In this document: positions 61,752-64,000 of the stretch, piece by piece
How the letters are laid out: each line of letters starts with the position of its first letter
How positions within the stretch are numbered: the stretch's first letter is position 1
From: Clostridia bacterium
GTDB taxonomy: Bacteria; Bacillota; Clostridia; Christensenellales; CAG-138
Direction: 5' to 3'
Assembly: GCA_017416425.1 (NCBI GenBank)
Contig: JAFQCL010000016.1
Span: 19,061-83,060, forward strand
DNA: 64,000 nt
The notes under the pieces: generated by a model
The model's input: only the letters and a program-made list of their open reading frames with translations
Told to the model about the DNA's origin: nothing
Databases searched by the model: none
Translations under genes and position numbers: made by a program

Positions 61752-63818
61752 GTGAGAGAAACATCGCTTGAGATGACTCGCAATATCGGCATAATGGCGC
61801 ACATCGATGCGGGAAAAACCACTACTACCGAGAGAATCCTGTTCTACACCGGAAAAATCAGGAAAGTTGGCGAGGTTCATGAGGGTGCTGCTACCATGGA
61901 TTTTATGATCCAGGAGCAGGAACGCGGCATAACCATAGGCTCTGCTGCTACAACGACCTATTGGAAGGATTGTTGTATAAACATAATCGACACTCCCGGT
62001 CACGTTGACTTTACCGTTGAGGTTGAGCGTTGCCTTAGGGTGCTTGATGGTGCTGTTGCTGTCTTTTGCGCTAAGGGCGGTGTTGAACCTCAGAGTGAGA
62101 CCGTTTGGCGGCAAGCTACGAAGTATGGAATACCCAGGATAGCCTACGTAAACAAAATGGATATAGTAGGCGCCGATTTTTTCAATGTCATGCAAATGAT
62201 GAGGGATCGCCTGGCTGCGGAGCCCATTGCTATTCAGATACCGATCGGCAGCGAAGAAGAATTCGTGGGCGTGATCGACCTTGTGCAGATGAAGGCATAT
62301 GTCTACTATGATGACGAGGGAAATGATGTACGCGAGGAAAGTATTCCGGAGCATCTTTTGGAGCTGGCTGATGAATATCATGCAAAGCTTGTTGAGGCGG
62401 CCGCCGAGTCGGATGAGGAGCTTATTGACAAGTATTTAGATGGCTTAGAGCTTACCTGTGATGAGATCCGCAGGGCGATAAGGAAGGCTACCATCGAGAA
62501 TAAGCTCATACCGGTTTGCTGCGGTTCATCATACCGAAACAAGGGCGTTCAGCTTCTAATGAATGCCATTGTGGATTATCTGCCTTCTCCGCTTGATATA
62601 CCTCCTGCTGTAGGCGTTTCTATGGACGGCACTCGCGAAATAGAGGCGCCGGCAGATGCTAATGCGCCATTCGCGGCTCTTGCGTTTAAGATCGTGAGCG
62701 ACAATTTCGTTGGAAATCTTGCGTATTGCAGAATATACAGCGGTAAGCTTACAAGCGGATCGTATATTTTAAATGCCACTAAGAATAAGCGTGAAAGGCT
62801 CAGCAAAATATTGCGCATACACGCGGCATCCAGGCAGGAAGTTGAAGAGGCATGTGCGGGCGATATAGTAGCCCTTGTCGGTCTTAAGGATACCGTTACC
62901 GGTGATACCCTGTGCGCGGTAAATAAACCCATAATAATGGGTGCGATGGAGTTCCCGGATCCTGTAATTAAGATAGCTGTAGAGCCTAAAACAAAGGCGG
63001 GGCAGGAGAAGCTGAATCAAGCGCTAAACAGGCTGATGATAGAAGATCCTACCTTTAAGACATATACCGATGGTGAGACGGGTCAGACTATAATCGAAGG
63101 CATGGGCGAGCTTCATCTGGATATAATCGTTGATCGCCTGATAAGAGATTTTAAGGTGGAATGTTCTGTTGGAAGCCCGCAGGTCGCTTATCGTGAAACG
63201 ATCACAAAGACTGTTAAGCATGAGGTTCGTTATATCAAGCAAGCAGGCGGCCATGGTCAATATGCCTGCATCGTAGTTGAATTTTCACCGCAAAAGCCCG
63301 GCGAGGGTTACGCGTTTGAAAATTGCACCGTTGGCGGTGTTATACCGAAGGAATTTGCGGTGGCTGTCGATAAAGGCATACAGAGCGCTGCAAAGAATGG
63401 CTATCTTGCCGGTTATGAGGTTATTGACTTTAAAGCGAGATTGCTTGATGGAAGTACCCATGAGGTGGATTCCAGTGAGCTTTCATTTACCATAGCGGGG
63501 GCTCAGGCGCTAAGAGAGGCGCTTGCAAAGGCAGGCTCCGTGTTACTTGAACCCTTTATGAAAGTCGAGGTGCTTATGCCCGATGAGTATACCGGTGATG
63601 TAATAGGAAATCTTTCACAGCGCAGGTCTAAGGTGGAGAATATGGCGATCCGAGCCAATCTTCAGGTCATCCATGCGATGTGTCCGCTGTCGGAAATGTT
63701 TGGTTATGCGACTGATCTAAGGTCACGTACGCAGGGACGAGGAATGTTTGTAATGCAATTTGACCATTACGAGCAGGTTGCTCCCGCAGTAGCGAAAAAG
63801 TTGCTCGGGATTCTCTGA
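61752..63818 (+). CDS. fusA: Elongation factor G
   Basis: 688 residues, the canonical EF-G that drives ribosome translocation. G1 is [14 protein letters not shown]3 DTPGHVDF with the catalytic His, and G4 NKMD. Domain III to V stretches [14 protein letters not shown] and [11 protein letters not shown] are intact. GTG 61752 lies 9 bases behind AAAGGAG; the two ATG codons at 61743 and 61746 are too close to that SD. It differs clearly from the paralogue at 45703. Confidence 0.96.
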   Translation: MRETSLEMTRNIGIMAHIDAGKTTTTERILFYTGKIRKVGEVHEGAATMDFMIQEQERGITIGSAATTTYWKDCCINIIDTPGHVDFTVEVERCLRVLDGAVAVFCAKGGVEPQSETVWRQATKYGIPRIAYVNKMDIVGADFFNVMQMMRDRLAAEPIAIQIPIGSEEEFVGVIDLVQMKAYVYYDDEGNDVREESIPEHLLELADEYHAKLVEAAAESDEELIDKYLDGLELTCDEIRRAIRKATIENKLIPVCCGSSYRNKGVQLLMNAIVDYLPSPLDIPPAVGVSMDGTREIEAPADANAPFAALAFKIVSDNFVGNLAYCRIYSGKLTSGSYILNATKNKRERLSKILRIHAASRQEVEEACAGDIVALVGLKDTVTGDTLCAVNKPIIMGAMEFPDPVIKIAVEPKTKAGQEKLNQALNRLMIEDPTFKTYTDGETGQTIIEGMGELHLDIIVDRLIRDFKVECSVGSPQVAYRETITKTVKHEVRYIKQAGGHGQYACIVVEFSPQKPGEGYAFENCTVGGVIPKEFAVAVDKGIQSAAKNGYLAGYEVIDFKARLLDGSTHEVDSSELSFTIAGAQALREALAKAGSVLLEPFMKVEVLMPDEYTGDVIGNLSQRRSKVENMAIRANLQVIHAMCPLSEMFGYATDLRSRTQGRGMFVMQFDHYEQVAPAVAKKLLGIL

Positions 63819-63860
63819 TATAAATTAAAATTTATGTAATAATTTTGGAGGTTTATTAAA

Positions 63861-64000
63861 ATGGCAAAGCAGAAGTTCGTAAGAACGAAGCCGCATGTAA
63901 ACATCGGTACGATAGGCCATGTTGACCACGGCAAGACAACGCTGACAGCAGCGATCACGATGGCCCTGTCCCAGTCAGGTCAGGCAGCAGCAATGCGTTA
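63861..64000 (+). CDS. tuf: Elongation factor Tu, N-terminal part
   Basis: 46 residues are visible before the window ends. [20 protein letters not shown] followed by [13 protein letters not shown] is the diagnostic EF-Tu start with its G1 motif [11 protein letters not shown] 63861 follows TTTTGGAGG. Last visible gene of the str operon. Confidence 0.96.
   Translation, partial: MAKQKFVRTKPHVNIGTIGHVDHGKTTLTAAITMALSQSGQAAAMR

Noticed and set aside
61731..62381. 216-residue minus-strand frame over fusA
   Set aside because: fusA is certain; the opposite frame has no family features and no SD.
1..64000. CRISPR array, rRNA or tRNA genes
   Set aside because: No regular repeat-spacer pattern, no rRNA-like sequence and no cloverleaf with conserved T-arm was found on either strand by eye.

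Overview
The window reads as a chromosome segment of an anaerobic low- to mid-GC Firmicute, most likely a gut-type clostridium outside the best-studied genera. The signs are an IspH-ribosomal protein S1 fusion behind cmk and plsC, a T-box ahead of ileS, a CarD regulator, a dockerin/GLUG secreted protein, clostridial-type integrative-element debris, and heavy use of ATA codons with SD-led TTG/GTG starts. This placement is inference from gene content; no rRNA gene, tRNA gene or CRISPR array was found.

Layout. 1-422 is the end of a comEC-like gene. 423-4120 is a decayed mobile-element scar carrying a TetR regulator, a two-gene ABC-2 transporter, a KTR-type cysteine-rich gene broken by a TGA, and folded non-coding DNA. 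4121-10000 is envelope biology: a GT2-GtrA fusion, a class A PBP, small secreted or unknown ORFs and an HtrA protease. 10197-18085 holds cysS, a membrane protein plus lipoprotein-like class B sortase pair, an aspartate aminotransferase, and three tandem M42 aminopeptidases. 18237-24975 holds the dockerin protein, a Crp/Fnr regulator and a MarR-led heterodimeric ABC exporter. 25162-31466 is an orphan MocA-like transferase and the operon surE-baiN-cmk-plsC-ispH/S1. 31518-39774 is T-box ileS, then glycerate kinase and PRPP synthase on the minus strand, and MATE-psuG. 39904-50707 is ftsH, nitroreductase, a second MATE pump, rarA, an EF-G-like paralogue and tldD/tldE. 50837-64000 is the information-processing block: carD, rpoB, rpoC, an undescribed Cys-rich membrane protein, rpsL, rpsG, fusA and the start of tuf.

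How genes work together. rpoBC here follows carD rather than the usual rplKAJL genes, and each unit has its own promoter. The 5' leader of rpoB carries a perfect 15-bp palindrome. A promoter sits inside the loop of a terminator-like inverted repeat before rpsL, and an attenuator-like structure precedes fusA. Two EF-G proteins are present: the canonical fusA and a paralogue whose G3 motif lacks the usual His.

The points most worth a second look are the Cys-rich membrane protein between rpoC and rpsL, the lipoprotein-like sortase with its membrane partner, the altered EF-G paralogue, the Asn at the RpoB 526-equivalent position (predicted rifampicin resistance), and the structured element in the mobile scar. 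I did not find an obvious new defence or biosynthetic system.
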